Shown here: positions 16,063-20,770 of the stretch, in pieces
How positions within the stretch are numbered: position 1 is the first letter of the stretch
Layout: each line of letters starts with the position of its first letter
Source of the DNA: a virus
Virus record (IMG/VR): IMGVR_UViG_3300006921_000217
Coordinates: 1-20,770 of that record
Length of the DNA: 20,770 nucleotides
Direction: 5' to 3' (one strand)
Translations under genes and position numbers: made by a program
The notes under the pieces: model-generated
Seen by the model: only the letters and a program-made list of their open reading frames with translations
Databases searched by the model: none
Told to the model about the DNA's origin: nothing

Positions 16063-16304
16063 TATTGTCCTAATAAACTTTTACGACCCAAAGTAATAGT
16101 GTCATCCATAATACCTTGAGACCCCGTCATAATTGTTGCCGATCTTCCTTTTCGTTTTGTTAATCTTGAATCATAACCATCTGCACTTGTTGCAGTTGCC
16201 TGAGAAACTTCTGCAACTGTTGGAGCTACATTAATAGGTGCAGGTGCTTGAGGTGATGGTCTTGGTTTAACTACTGATGCTACTCTTGCTACTGCTCCAC
16301 CCAT
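16062..16304 (-). CDS. Small protein with C-terminal 'KRKGRxxTI...KSLLG' motif (copy 2)
   Basis: An 80-aa protein: a Pro/Ala-rich, likely disordered N-terminal half (VVKPRPSPQAPAPINVAPTV) and a C-terminal motif TKRKGRSATIMTGSQGIMDD ending KSLLGQ. The 72-aa protein two genes upstream has the same ending, so the two are paralogues. Such proteins are often found next to terminase and portal genes. By position (just before the portal) and composition they recall T7 gp6.7 and gp7.3, minor virion proteins that are ejected. That comparison is inference. Its start has AGGACA upstream, one base after the end of the 59-aa gene. Confidence 0.72.
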   Translation of the reverse strand: MGGAVARVASVVKPRPSPQAPAPINVAPTVAEVSQATATSADGYDSRLTKRKGRSATIMTGSQGIMDDTITLGRKSLLGQ

Positions 16305-16305
16305 A

Positions 16306-16485
16306 TTATTGTCCTGACACCATAGATGATTTAGTTTCTTTTGTCTCTTTGGCTTTTTTAATTTTTACTTCTGGTTTTTTAATTTCGTTTTCATAAGATA
16401 TATCTGTGCCATGATCTTTTAATTTATCATAAACTCTTTTATCTTTTGGTTTTTTTTTAAATATCTTTTTAATTTTATCAAACAT
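16306..16485 (-). CDS. 59-aa Lys-rich protein between the two paralogues
   Basis: From ATG at 16485 (codons MFDKIKKIFKKKPKDKRVYD) to TAA at 16306 the frame encodes 59 residues, about one third Lys. The ending is KKAKETKETKSSMVSGQ. The ATG lies one base after the previous stop, and the stop is one base before the next start, so it fits the tight operon packing. AGGATCA overlapping the previous stop serves as ribosome site. No family is recognised. The strong positive charge suggests it may accompany DNA, as T7 gp7.3 does, but this is only a positional guess. Confidence 0.62.
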   Translation of the reverse strand: MFDKIKKIFKKKPKDKRVYDKLKDHGTDISYENEIKKPEVKIKKAKETKETKSSMVSGQ

Positions 16486-16486
16486 T

Positions 16487-16705
16487 TTATGATCCTAATA
16501 AAGTTTTTTCTTCTATTTCTGCTTCCTCTTTAACCCCTAAAGGACTTGTTAAGATTGTAGATTTACGACCTTTTCTTTTTCTTTCTCTTGCCGCTTGGTC
16601 TGCTGCAATTTGTGCTTTTTCTGCTGCTGATAATTCTGAAGAAGGTGGTTCTGGCAAAGGTTGCACAGGGGGTAACGATGGCATCTTTGGCATTAAAAAA
16701 CTCAT
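16487..16705 (-). CDS. Small protein with C-terminal 'KRKGRxxTI...KTLLG' motif (copy 1)
   Basis: A 72-aa protein starting MSFLMPKMPSLPPVQPLPEP: a Pro-rich N-terminus, a helical Ala/Glu-rich centre (SAAEKAQIAADQAARE) and the C-terminal motif RKRKGRKSTILTSPLGVKEE ending KTLLGS, shared with the 80-aa protein at 16062-16304. I chose the ATG at 16705 rather than an in-frame ATG at 16726. The inner start lies one base after the terminase stop and has AGGATTTT about 7 bases upstream, while the outer one would overlap terminase with no ribosome site. Confidence 0.74.
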   Translation of the reverse strand: MSFLMPKMPSLPPVQPLPEPPSSELSAAEKAQIAADQAARERKRKGRKSTILTSPLGVKEEAEIEEKTLLGS

Positions 16706-16706
16706 A

Positions 16707-17978
16707 TTATAAAATCCTATATTCATTCTCTGCTACACGTTGCGGAGCAGATTGTCTAGTATTAATTTCTTGTAGTCCCACACTTAGATACCTCATGGCA
16801 TCACAACCATGTGAACTCCAATCATGTACAGGCTTTGATCTAAACATTCTATTCTTATCAATATACTTCCTGTGATAATGTCTTAACGCATCTATTAGCT
16901 TTTTGCAATGGTCTGTATCAATCCAGCAACGAGGTAAGGTCATTGTGGTTGCGTGGATGCCATCTTCTAATGGAATTTTGGGAACAACCTTAAATCTTAC
17001 TCCTAGCTGGTAAGCTACCTCTCTTCTTGTTTTACCATTGCTAAATTCTGTAACTTCTATATCATGCGGTGCGAAATGATCTTTATAGATATAATCTTTA
17101 TCTTTTATGATCTGCACATAGTGGGGTAATCCCTGACCTCTCTCTTCATGATAATCAATAATATTAATGCTTCTGCCTAGCTGCTGGAAAAATATAATAG
17201 AACTATGATCCGCCACCCCTAAGTCCCAACTGGTAGAAACTGGCAAGGAAGGATCGTAAGGTACTCTTGTTAATTGTTTTCCATCTTCCATCTTTGCCAA
17301 GACATCTGCATAGATAGCTCCTTCAATATTAGCAATCCAATCACATTCAAACTCTTGTAGGTACTTCTTCTCACCCATAACTTCTTTTGCTTTGACTAGC
17401 TCTTCCTCATCTACTATTTTTGTTTCACTTGCTTTTGCTTTATAGTTAAACCAATCTTCTGCTCCTTGTGCGTGTTGATAGAGTTCATAGAAGTTATTGT
17501 TCATGCCTTGAGGTGTACCAATAAAGACACAGTAACCTTTACGATCTGATAATGCAGGTCTAATAATTTCTGGGAAAAGTTTATCGGTTACATTTGCGTA
17601 TTCATCAATGACACATCCATCCAGGTATATACCCCTTAAGCCATCTGAATTTTCCGATCCTAGTAAAGTAATTCTAGCACCATTAGGTAAATCTACTCTT
17701 AGTTCTGTTTCGTTAAATTTGATATAAGGGATCTTATCTGTAAACTGTTTCATATAATCCCAAGCAATACTCTTTGCCTGTTTAAAAGTGGGTGCAATAT
17801 AAGCGAACCTGGGGTTCTTTTTTTTGGAAAGTAAAGCAGACCTGATTAAATGATTAATCATACATACTGTTTTGCCAAACCTACGATGGCACACCAATAC
17901 TGACCATCTATGACTATCTATTTGTTTGTGTAGATAACTCTGGTGCTTTCTTGGGGTATAGGGTATTTTAATATCCAT
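16707..17978 (-). CDS. terL: Large terminase subunit (DNA packaging ATPase/nuclease)
   Basis: The 423-aa protein pumps DNA into the procapsid and cuts it. The ATPase part shows Walker A (CHRRFGKT, residues 30-37), Walker B with catalytic Glu (VIDEY, 123-127) and a coupling motif (GTPQG, 154-158). The nuclease part has the first acidic strand (TSWDLGVADHSSIIFF, Asp252) and a C-terminal SSHGCDAMRY (Asp393) that provides metal ligands. The translated frame is complete but shorter than T7 gp19 (about 586 aa), closer to the compact terminases of many other phages. It begins 2 bases after the 62-aa gene stop. The placement ahead of the portal differs from T7, where the terminase gene lies after the tail fibre gene. 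Confidence 0.95.
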   Translation of the reverse strand: MDIKIPYTPRKHQSYLHKQIDSHRWSVLVCHRRFGKTVCMINHLIRSALLSKKKNPRFAYIAPTFKQAKSIAWDYMKQFTDKIPYIKFNETELRVDLPNGARITLLGSENSDGLRGIYLDGCVIDEYANVTDKLFPEIIRPALSDRKGYCVFIGTPQGMNNNFYELYQHAQGAEDWFNYKAKASETKIVDEEELVKAKEVMGEKKYLQEFECDWIANIEGAIYADVLAKMEDGKQLTRVPYDPSLPVSTSWDLGVADHSSIIFFQQLGRSINIIDYHEERGQGLPHYVQIIKDKDYIYKDHFAPHDIEVTEFSNGKTRREVAYQLGVRFKVVPKIPLEDGIHATTMTLPRCWIDTDHCKKLIDALRHYHRKYIDKNRMFRSKPVHDWSSHGCDAMRYLSVGLQEINTRQSAPQRVAENEYRIL

Positions 17979-17980
17979 AT

Positions 17981-18169
17981 TTAGTGGATCATCTTACTTT
18001 GGCTACCATCATCTAGTAAGACCTCAAATCCTAATCTTGACATAATGTAGCTAGTAAATAGCTCAGATGATGCCTTATTTGGAAAGCCTATAAATCTAAT
18101 AACTACATGATTTGTTTTTTTATCAATGTAGCAAATAGAATCTAGTTCTTCAGATCCAAAGTAATCCAT
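17981..18169 (-). CDS. 62-aa protein before terminase; possible small-terminase analogue
   Basis: A 62-aa protein (opens MDYFGSEELDSICYIDKKTN; includes VVIRFIGFPNKASSELFTSY). It has no recognised helix-turn-helix. The ATG has no Shine-Dalgarno motif but overlaps the stop of the 34-aa membrane ORF (TAATG), so it is probably translated by coupling. In T7 the order is holin (17.5), small terminase (18), large terminase (19); here a membrane peptide, this gene and terL occur in the same order. At 62 aa it is short for a small terminase (T7 gp18 is 89 aa), so that identity is a hypothesis only. Confidence 0.65.
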   Translation of the reverse strand: MDYFGSEELDSICYIDKKTNHVVIRFIGFPNKASSELFTSYIMSRLGFEVLLDDGSQSKMIH

Positions 18170-18273
18170 TATGTTATTATTAAAATAATAATAATAGCTA
18201 AAACACCAAGCACAACTTTTTTATGATCTCTCCAGTAGTGCTGCATTTCGTGTATAATTGTATTTATATCCAT
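18169..18273 (-). CDS. 34-aa single-pass membrane peptide (holin-like candidate)
   Basis: From ATG at 18273 the frame encodes 34 residues: a polar, positively charged N-terminal half (MDINTIIHEMQHYWRDHKK) followed by one hydrophobic segment (VVLGVLAIIIILIIT) that reaches the C-terminus. Its stop overlaps the next ATG by one base, which explains how the downstream gene starts without its own ribosome site. Its own ribosome site is weak (AAAGATAAG). T7-like phages carry a small holin gene at this point, and a single short helix could insert in the membrane. At 34 aa it is smaller than T7 gp17.5 (67 aa). Function unproven. Confidence 0.6.
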   Translation of the reverse strand: MDINTIIHEMQHYWRDHKKVVLGVLAIIIILIIT

Positions 18274-18288
18274 ACTTATCTTTAAATT

Positions 18289-18406
18289 AAAAAAAAAGGA
18301 TTAGCAAGATACAGATAGGCGACTGTGTCTAAGGGTGTCCTGAAGTCCCATGTATATATACGTATAGTTTGGCGACCAAATTTTGGGGTATAGGGGGTAT
18401 CTTGCT
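18289..18406 (-). ncRNA. Candidate structured leader/small RNA closed by a 10-bp inverted repeat
   Basis: In minus-strand RNA, AGCAAGATAC (18406-18397) pairs perfectly with GTATCTTGCT (18312-18303), closing an 84-base interior. Nine T's follow after AATCC (18297-18289). Inside, TTTGG can pair either with CCAAA downstream (TTTGG-TCG-CCAAA, 18380-18368) or with CCAA just upstream (18386-18376), so two exclusive hairpins are possible. The element ends about 16 bases before the 34-aa ORF. It could be an attenuator, a riboregulator or an independent small RNA. No known riboswitch or tRNA-like family is recognised. Confidence 0.45.
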
Positions 18407-18482
18407 TTCAAAAATAGAGGGTTTAGCTTTCAATATTACTAACGATAACTTATGATTATCAATACTATTCCGATAACGATCA

Positions 18483-18518
18483 ATTATAGGAAGATAATAT
18501 AGGTCAGTAATGCTGACC
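18483..18518 (-). promoter_or_regulatory. Possible late promoter with palindromic operator
   Basis: A perfect -10 hexamer TATAAT (minus strand, 18488-18483) lies 13 bases downstream of the 17-bp palindrome GGTCAG-CATTA-CTGACC (18518-18502), which covers the position of the -35 element. The -35 bases themselves match sigma-70 consensus poorly. This is the layout of an activator-dependent or repressed promoter and it faces the late operon. A start near 18476 would give a leader of about 200 bases. Confidence 0.42.
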
Positions 18519-18584
18519 CGTTTGTTATAACGTGAGAAAAGCAGCCGTTGCTGTTTATATTAGAATAGGAACTTTTCAACTACT

Positions 18585-18608
18585 TCCAGGAATATCTCCA
18601 GGAATATT
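18585..18608. repeat. 12-bp tandem repeat, two copies
   Basis: TCCAGGAATATC at 18585-18596 is followed at once by TCCAGGAATATT at 18597-18608. The pair lies between the 88-aa gene terminator and the palindrome. It could be a protein-binding site; nothing more can be said. Confidence 0.6.
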
Positions 18609-18614
18609 ACACAT

Positions 18615-18652
18615 AAAAAAAAACCCTCAATAAAATTAATTATCAAGGGTTT
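18615..18652 (-). terminator. Strong intrinsic terminator for the 88-aa gene
   Basis: On the minus strand AAACCCT (18652-18646) pairs with AGGGTTT (18627-18621) around an AT-rich loop, and the hairpin runs into nine T's (18623-18615, the first three within the stem). It begins 21 bases after the 88-aa gene stop. It insulates the small leftward cassette from the late operon. Confidence 0.85.
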
Positions 18653-18673
18653 AATTCTTTTAATTGTTTTAAT

Positions 18674-18940
18674 CTATTGTGAATATTCAAGACCAAAGCT
18701 TTTTAAATTCCAAGCATCAGTTTTTTTAATCCATTCATAAGTTACATAATCATAATCTTTAAGCATTTTATCAAAATCCATATCTTTATATTTATTTAAA
18801 GACATTACATAATCTTGACAATCACTACTTAAATCACTCCATAACTCTTTAAATACATCCGACACATCAACCAATCTTTTTTCAGTTGTAACTTTGCCAT
18901 TCCATATATTTAAATCGTGGCATTTAACATAAGTATTCAT
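18674..18940 (-). CDS. 88-aa acidic protein of unknown function
   Basis: An 88-aa acidic protein rich in Asp, Lys, Tyr and Trp (opens MNTYVKCHDLNIWNGKVTTE; includes SDVFKELWSDLSSDCQDYVM). I do not recognise a family. It has a good ribosome site (GAAAGGG, 8 bases before the ATG), the same type as the rightward early genes, and its own strong terminator. It forms a two-gene leftward cassette with the 57-aa gene, whose stop overlaps a likely promoter for this gene. This suggests an early or constitutive gene rather than a structural one. Confidence 0.75.
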   Translation of the reverse strand: MNTYVKCHDLNIWNGKVTTEKRLVDVSDVFKELWSDLSSDCQDYVMSLNKYKDMDFDKMLKDYDYVTYEWIKKTDAWNLKSFGLEYSQ

Positions 18941-18971
18941 TTTATTTACCCTTTCATTAGTTAATTAATAT

Positions 18972-19000
18972 ATACATAACATATATATTATATATGTCAA
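18972..19000 (-). promoter_or_regulatory. Putative sigma-70-type promoter for the 88-aa gene
   Basis: A perfect -35 TTGACA (minus strand 19000-18995) is followed after 17 bases by ATGTAT, a weak -10 within a very AT-rich tract (TATGTATATATT). The -35 overlaps the stop codon of the 57-aa gene. The -10 is poorly defined, so the exact start is uncertain. Confidence 0.5.
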
Positions 19001-19170
19001 TCACTCTTTTTAACTTTAATAAACTTTAATAATTTATGTTTCTTCTTATTGATATATGAGATCTTAACAGTTTCATTGGGTTTAAACTTACTTGATAATT
19101 TTTTTAATAATTTTTTAAAGCTATTAGCTGCAATGGTTTCATTGTCATTAATTAAATAAGAGTATCTCAT
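18997..19170 (-). CDS. 57-aa basic protein, apparently leaderless
   Basis: Reading from ATG at 19170 to TGA at 18997 gives 57 residues, very Lys-rich (begins MRYSYLINDNETIAANSFKK; continues LSSKFKPNETVKISYINKKK). No helix-turn-helix or other family is recognised. There is no Shine-Dalgarno motif. A promoter-like TTGCAA-18-TATATT ends only 9 bases before the ATG, so transcription would start within about 1-4 bases of it, giving a leaderless message as for lambda cI from PRM. It diverges from the early operon and is flanked by paired 20-bp repeats, so a regulatory role is plausible but unproven. Confidence 0.6.
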   Translation of the reverse strand: MRYSYLINDNETIAANSFKKLLKKLSSKFKPNETVKISYINKKKHKLLKFIKVKKSD

Positions 19171-19219
19171 ACTGTTGCAAATATATCACATTTCCAGAAA
19201 CTGTTGCAATAATATCACA
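19171..19219. promoter_or_regulatory. Two 20-bp tandem operator-like repeats
   Basis: ACTGTTGCAAATATATCACA (19171-19190) and ACTGTTGCAATAATATCACA (19200-19219) share 18 of 20 bases and are 29 bp apart, nearly three helical turns. The first abuts the ATG of the 57-aa gene. They lie between two divergent genes, so a regulator bound to both could control each direction. Confidence 0.7.
19180..19209 (-). promoter_or_regulatory. Promoter for the leaderless 57-aa gene
   Basis: On the minus strand the -35 is TTGCAA (19209-19204), the spacer is 18 bases and the -10 is TATATT (19185-19180, one base from consensus). The -35 comes from one 20-bp repeat and the -10 from the other, so a protein bound at either would cover the promoter. 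Confidence 0.5.
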
Positions 19220-19253
19220 CCAATAAATTAATCAAATTAATTATTTTTATGGG

Positions 19254-19282
19254 TTGACTTCTATATTTAATTTCATTAATCA
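19254..19282 (+). promoter_or_regulatory. Putative early rightward promoter
   Basis: TTGACT (19254-19259, one base from the -35 consensus), a 17-base spacer and TAATCA (19277-19282). The -10 is weak. A start near 19290 would give a leader of about 44 bases to the first early gene. It lies 35 bases from the nearer 20-bp repeat. Confidence 0.5.
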
Positions 19283-19333
19283 TATACGTAATGGAGTTAA
19301 ATAAAACAAACAAACAAAAGAAAGGGGTAAAGT

Positions 19334-19621
19334 ATGAAAGCATATAAAACAACAATTCACACTGATGGCGATACTGTCAATGTGGTTCACCATTCAACTA
19401 AAATTATTGAGCATAATTTAGTTAATAAAACTATTAAACTTAATAATGATGGTTGGTTTTCTAAAACTACCAAAGATAGAATGAATGCTTACTTTAATGA
19501 AAGCAATTTATCAGCTTTTGGAATATTTCAGAAAAAGGGTAATTGGTTCGTTTTAACACCTAATAACGATCATAAGAATGCAATACCTTATGAAAATAAT
19601 ATGATCTTAGAGGTTGCTTAA
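19334..19621 (+). CDS. 95-aa early protein, small phage family of unknown function
   Basis: First gene of the rightward early operon, with ribosome site GAAAGGGG 7 bases before the ATG. The segment IKLNNDGWFSKTTKDRMNAY (about 35-54), then AFGIFQKKGNWFVLT (61-75), resembles a pattern I know from many small uncharacterised phage proteins (Gly-aromatic, Thr-Thr-Lys-x-Arg-Met/Leu-Asn, then Gln-Lys and Trp-Phe-Val). No biochemical role is known to me. It is soluble and has no signal or membrane segment. Confidence 0.75.
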   Translation: MKAYKTTIHTDGDTVNVVHHSTKIIEHNLVNKTIKLNNDGWFSKTTKDRMNAYFNESNLSAFGIFQKKGNWFVLTPNNDHKNAIPYENNMILEVA

Positions 19622-19680
19622 TTTAACTATTGATATGTATATACTTTGTATATACTATCATCAAAACAGAAAGGGAAAAA

Positions 19681-19833
19681 ATGAAAATAAAAGATTTTAA
19701 AACAGCAAAAGACTTATTCGCTAAAACTTATAATAGAAAAATTTATGATTTCATGGATTTTGGTGAAATAAGCCGTATGAAAAAAGTAACACAAGTAAGA
19801 CAAACACAACAAAAAGAAAGGAACAAAAAATGA
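19681..19833 (+). CDS. 50-aa basic early protein of unknown function
   Basis: I chose the ATG at 19681 because GAAAGGGAAAAA precedes it; an in-frame ATG at 19630 has no ribosome site. The product (MKIKDFKTAKDLFAKTYNRK, then YDFMDFGEISRMKKVTQVRQ and a Lys/Gln tail) has no recognised family. Its TGA overlaps the ATG of the next small gene (ATGA), showing translational coupling. Confidence 0.65.
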   Translation: MKIKDFKTAKDLFAKTYNRKIYDFMDFGEISRMKKVTQVRQTQQKERNKK

Positions 19834-19907
19834 TTGTTGACCACATACTATTCACACCCATTTTGGGTTTAATAGTTTTGACAATAATGTTTTTGTTTTT
19901 AGATTAA
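19830..19907 (+). CDS. 25-aa membrane peptide
   Basis: MIVDHILFTPILGLIVLTIM followed by Phe-Leu-Phe-Leu-Asp, then TAA. It is almost entirely one hydrophobic helix. The ATG overlaps the previous stop (ATGA), and AAAGGA lies about 9 bases upstream. Very short hydrophobic peptides are often missed in annotation. Some act on host membrane proteins, but nothing specific is indicated here. Confidence 0.5.
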   Translation: MIVDHILFTPILGLIVLTIMFLFLD

Positions 19908-19931
19908 CAATAACAATGAAAGGGAAAAAAG

Positions 19932-20138
19932 ATGAATAATAAAAGATATAAACTATCAGTAGGACATAACGAAACGCATCAATTACATTGTGTTATAAAT
20001 GAAAATGCTTACAAAAATGAAGATGAAATTATTGCAGAATTTTCAGATTATAATATGTGCAATAAATTTATAGATAATTTTTTTATACCTATTCAAAATA
20101 AAAAAGGTGAATACAAATATAGTATTTATAAAAAATAA
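19932..20138 (+). CDS. 68-aa early protein of unknown function
   Basis: A 68-aa protein with a strong ribosome site (GAAAGGGAAAAAAG before the ATG). It opens MNNKRYKLSVGHNETHQLHC and continues with an acidic segment (NEDEIIAEFSDYNM) and a basic C-terminus. There is no recognised domain. The position between tiny early genes and the ribosome site make it a likely real gene. Confidence 0.65.
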   Translation: MNNKRYKLSVGHNETHQLHCVINENAYKNEDEIIAEFSDYNMCNKFIDNFFIPIQNKKGEYKYSIYKK

Positions 20139-20158
20139 CCAAGAAAGGAGAAAAAAGT

Positions 20159-20299
20159 ATGCTAACAATTAATCTACTAATCATTTTAGGGGGAGCAATT
20201 CTTTTTGGGTTGTTTCTCTTAATGGTTAAGAAGCTAGATCAAAGAGAGGATTTTGATACAAGATATAGAAAACAAGAACAATGGAGAAAGGGGAAATAA
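20159..20299 (+). CDS. 46-aa protein with one N-terminal membrane helix
   Basis: From ATG at 20159 the frame reads MLTINLLIILGGAILFGLFL, then LMVKKLDQREDFD and a charged tail ending RKGK. This is an N-terminal membrane anchor with a cytoplasmic charged tail by the positive-inside rule. The ribosome site AAGAAAGGAG lies 8 bases upstream. Function is unknown; a holin or spanin role cannot be judged from the sequence. Confidence 0.65.
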   Translation: MLTINLLIILGGAILFGLFLLMVKKLDQREDFDTRYRKQEQWRKGK

Positions 20300-20303
20300 A
20301 TAT

Positions 20304-20432
20304 ATGACAAAGAAAAAAATAATGTTATTTGCTCAGTTAGTCAGCGAAATTGACATATCTAAATACAAGCAAAAAGAATATGTTAATATTGTTAAAGCTA
20401 TTTACTGGGAAATCTTTGGGAAAAAAGTATGA
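20304..20432 (+). CDS. 42-aa early protein of unknown function
   Basis: ATG at 20304, four bases after the previous stop, with AAAGGGG 10 bases upstream. The product (MTKKKIMLFAQLVSEIDISK, then YKQKEYVNIVKAIYWEIFGK) looks helical and amphipathic. Its TGA overlaps the next ATG in a 4-base ATGA overlap, typical of a coupled pair. Confidence 0.58.
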   Translation: MTKKKIMLFAQLVSEIDISKYKQKEYVNIVKAIYWEIFGKKV

Positions 20433-20608
20433 AACTAGAAAAAAAAATAGATTTAGAGTGGTTAAAGAAGCAAACTATTTTAAATATAATAAGTGCTAGA
20501 GGTGTTATTTTTACTTATTATAAACATAAACAACAACAAGAAAGGGAAAGTTATGAGCAAAAAAAAAGACAAAGCATTAACCAATGTAATAAACTTGTCA
20601 TTAGATAA
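20429..20608 (+). CDS. 59-aa basic, Gln-rich early protein
   Basis: Starts by ATGA overlap with the previous gene: MKLEKKIDLEWLKKQTILNI, then a Gln/Lys/Glu-rich stretch (KHKQQQERESYEQKKRQ). It is unrecognised. Its last 56 bases overlap the next gene in another frame, and the ribosome site of that gene lies inside it, so the coding evidence for its C-terminus is weaker. Confidence 0.5.
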   Translation: MKLEKKIDLEWLKKQTILNIISARGVIFTYYKHKQQQERESYEQKKRQSINQCNKLVIR

Positions 20609-20770
20609 ATTAGATAAAATGATGATTGGTATTGAAAATAGTAAAGATTGGAAGATATGTAAGCAAGATAACACATCTTTATCTTTTGTTATCTCTATTT
20701 TAATTAAAGAGTTAGCAATACAAATGGCTTCAATGCAAGATGTTTCTTTTGTCAAAAAAGAATTAAAAGA
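20553..20770 (+). CDS. Early protein, truncated by the window end
   Basis: ATG at 20553 with a strong ribosome site (AAGAAAGGGAAAG) begins an open frame of at least 72 codons that runs off the right edge. It begins MSKKKDKALTNVINLSLDKL and includes SLSFVISILIKELAIQMASM, a likely amphipathic helix. No family is recognised. The frame opposite this gene on the minus strand (20480-20755) is regarded as its shadow. Confidence 0.68.
   Translation, partial: MSKKKDKALTNVINLSLDKLDKMMIGIENSKDWKICKQDNTSLSFVISILIKELAIQMASMQDVSFVKKELK

Larger units (their letters stand above)
18274..18673. other. 400-bp region without a convincing gene: late-operon control region
   Basis: No reading frame with a start and ribosome site is seen. 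The region holds, from right to left: an intrinsic terminator closing the 88-aa gene, a 12-bp tandem repeat, a small hairpin (CAGC-CGTT-GCTG at 18542-18553), a 17-bp palindrome next to a TATAAT box, two copies of CGATAAC (18443-18449, 18471-18477) with an inverted relative GATTATC between them, and a structured leader. It lies immediately upstream of the leftward late operon, so it is the obvious place for its promoter and regulation. A packaging or replication signal could also lie here but cannot be recognised. Confidence 0.7.

Noticed and set aside
16487-16726. Longer start at 16726 for the first K-x-LLG protein
   Set aside because: It would overlap the terminase gene and has no ribosome site, while the start at 16705 has AGGATT at proper distance.
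16588-16875. 95-codon plus-strand frame across the terminase end
   Set aside because: It overlaps two well-supported minus-strand genes, has no ribosome site, and its hydrophobic stretches mirror the opposite strand.
18303-18406. The long inverted repeat considered as a tRNA or tmRNA fragment or an attachment site
   Set aside because: There is no anticodon arm, T-loop motif or CCA end, and no integrase or second copy in the window.
18973-18992. AT-rich palindromic tract (TATATATTATATATG region) considered as a replication origin
   Set aside because: It is short, lacks repeated initiator-type sites, and is better explained as the spacer and -10 area of the 88-aa gene promoter.
19630-19833. 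Longer start at 19630 for the 50-aa early gene
   Set aside because: The upstream codons lack a ribosome site; GAAAGGG precedes the ATG at 19681.
20480-20755. 91-codon minus-strand frame with hydrophobic stretches that resembles a membrane protein
   Set aside because: It is opposite two rightward early frames, one with a strong ribosome site, and has no ribosome site of its own; low-complexity AT-rich DNA gives such frames by chance.

Overview
This window looks like part of the genome of a T7-like, short-tailed (podovirus-type) bacteriophage with very AT-rich DNA. No bacterial housekeeping gene, tRNA, rRNA, integrase, transposase or CRISPR array is visible. The low GC content, the marine-phage style of the structural proteins and the many tiny genes fit a phage of an AT-rich marine bacterium, for example a SAR11/Pelagibacter-type host. 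That host assignment is inference. No RNA polymerase, DNA polymerase or lysis enzyme is seen, so they lie outside the window or are absent.

Late module (minus strand, about 18.3 kb down to 1). Read in transcription order: a 34-aa membrane peptide, a 62-aa protein, the large terminase subunit, two related small proteins with a 'K-x-LLG' C-terminus flanking a Lys-rich 59-aa ORF, portal, a Bbp19-like small protein, scaffold, a structured gap with a possible Cys-rich mini-ORF, major capsid protein, a likely capsid decoration protein, an intrinsic terminator, two small proteins (66 and 42 aa), tail tubular proteins A and B, four internal core/ejection proteins (gp13-, gp14-, gp15- and gp16-like), a T7-type tail fibre, and the first codons of one more gene. 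The order follows T7 genes 8 to 17, with the terminase moved in front. Genes are packed with 1-4 base overlaps or gaps, consistent with one polycistronic unit.

Control region (about 18.27-19.33 kb). Upstream of the late operon lies about 400 bp without a convincing gene. It holds a possible late promoter with a 17-bp palindrome at its -35 position, a leader closed by a perfect 10-bp inverted repeat and followed by nine T's, a 12-bp tandem repeat, and a strong intrinsic terminator. That terminator ends a small leftward cassette of two genes (57 aa and 88 aa). The 57-aa gene has no Shine-Dalgarno site and seems to start at a leaderless promoter built from two 20-bp tandem repeats. It diverges from the rightward early promoter.

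Early module (plus strand, 19.33 kb to the end). Eight tiny genes, many overlapping and most with a GAAAGGG-type ribosome binding site, encode unrecognised proteins of 25-95 aa. Two are short membrane peptides. This resembles the host-takeover region of lytic phages, but no function can be assigned from the sequence.
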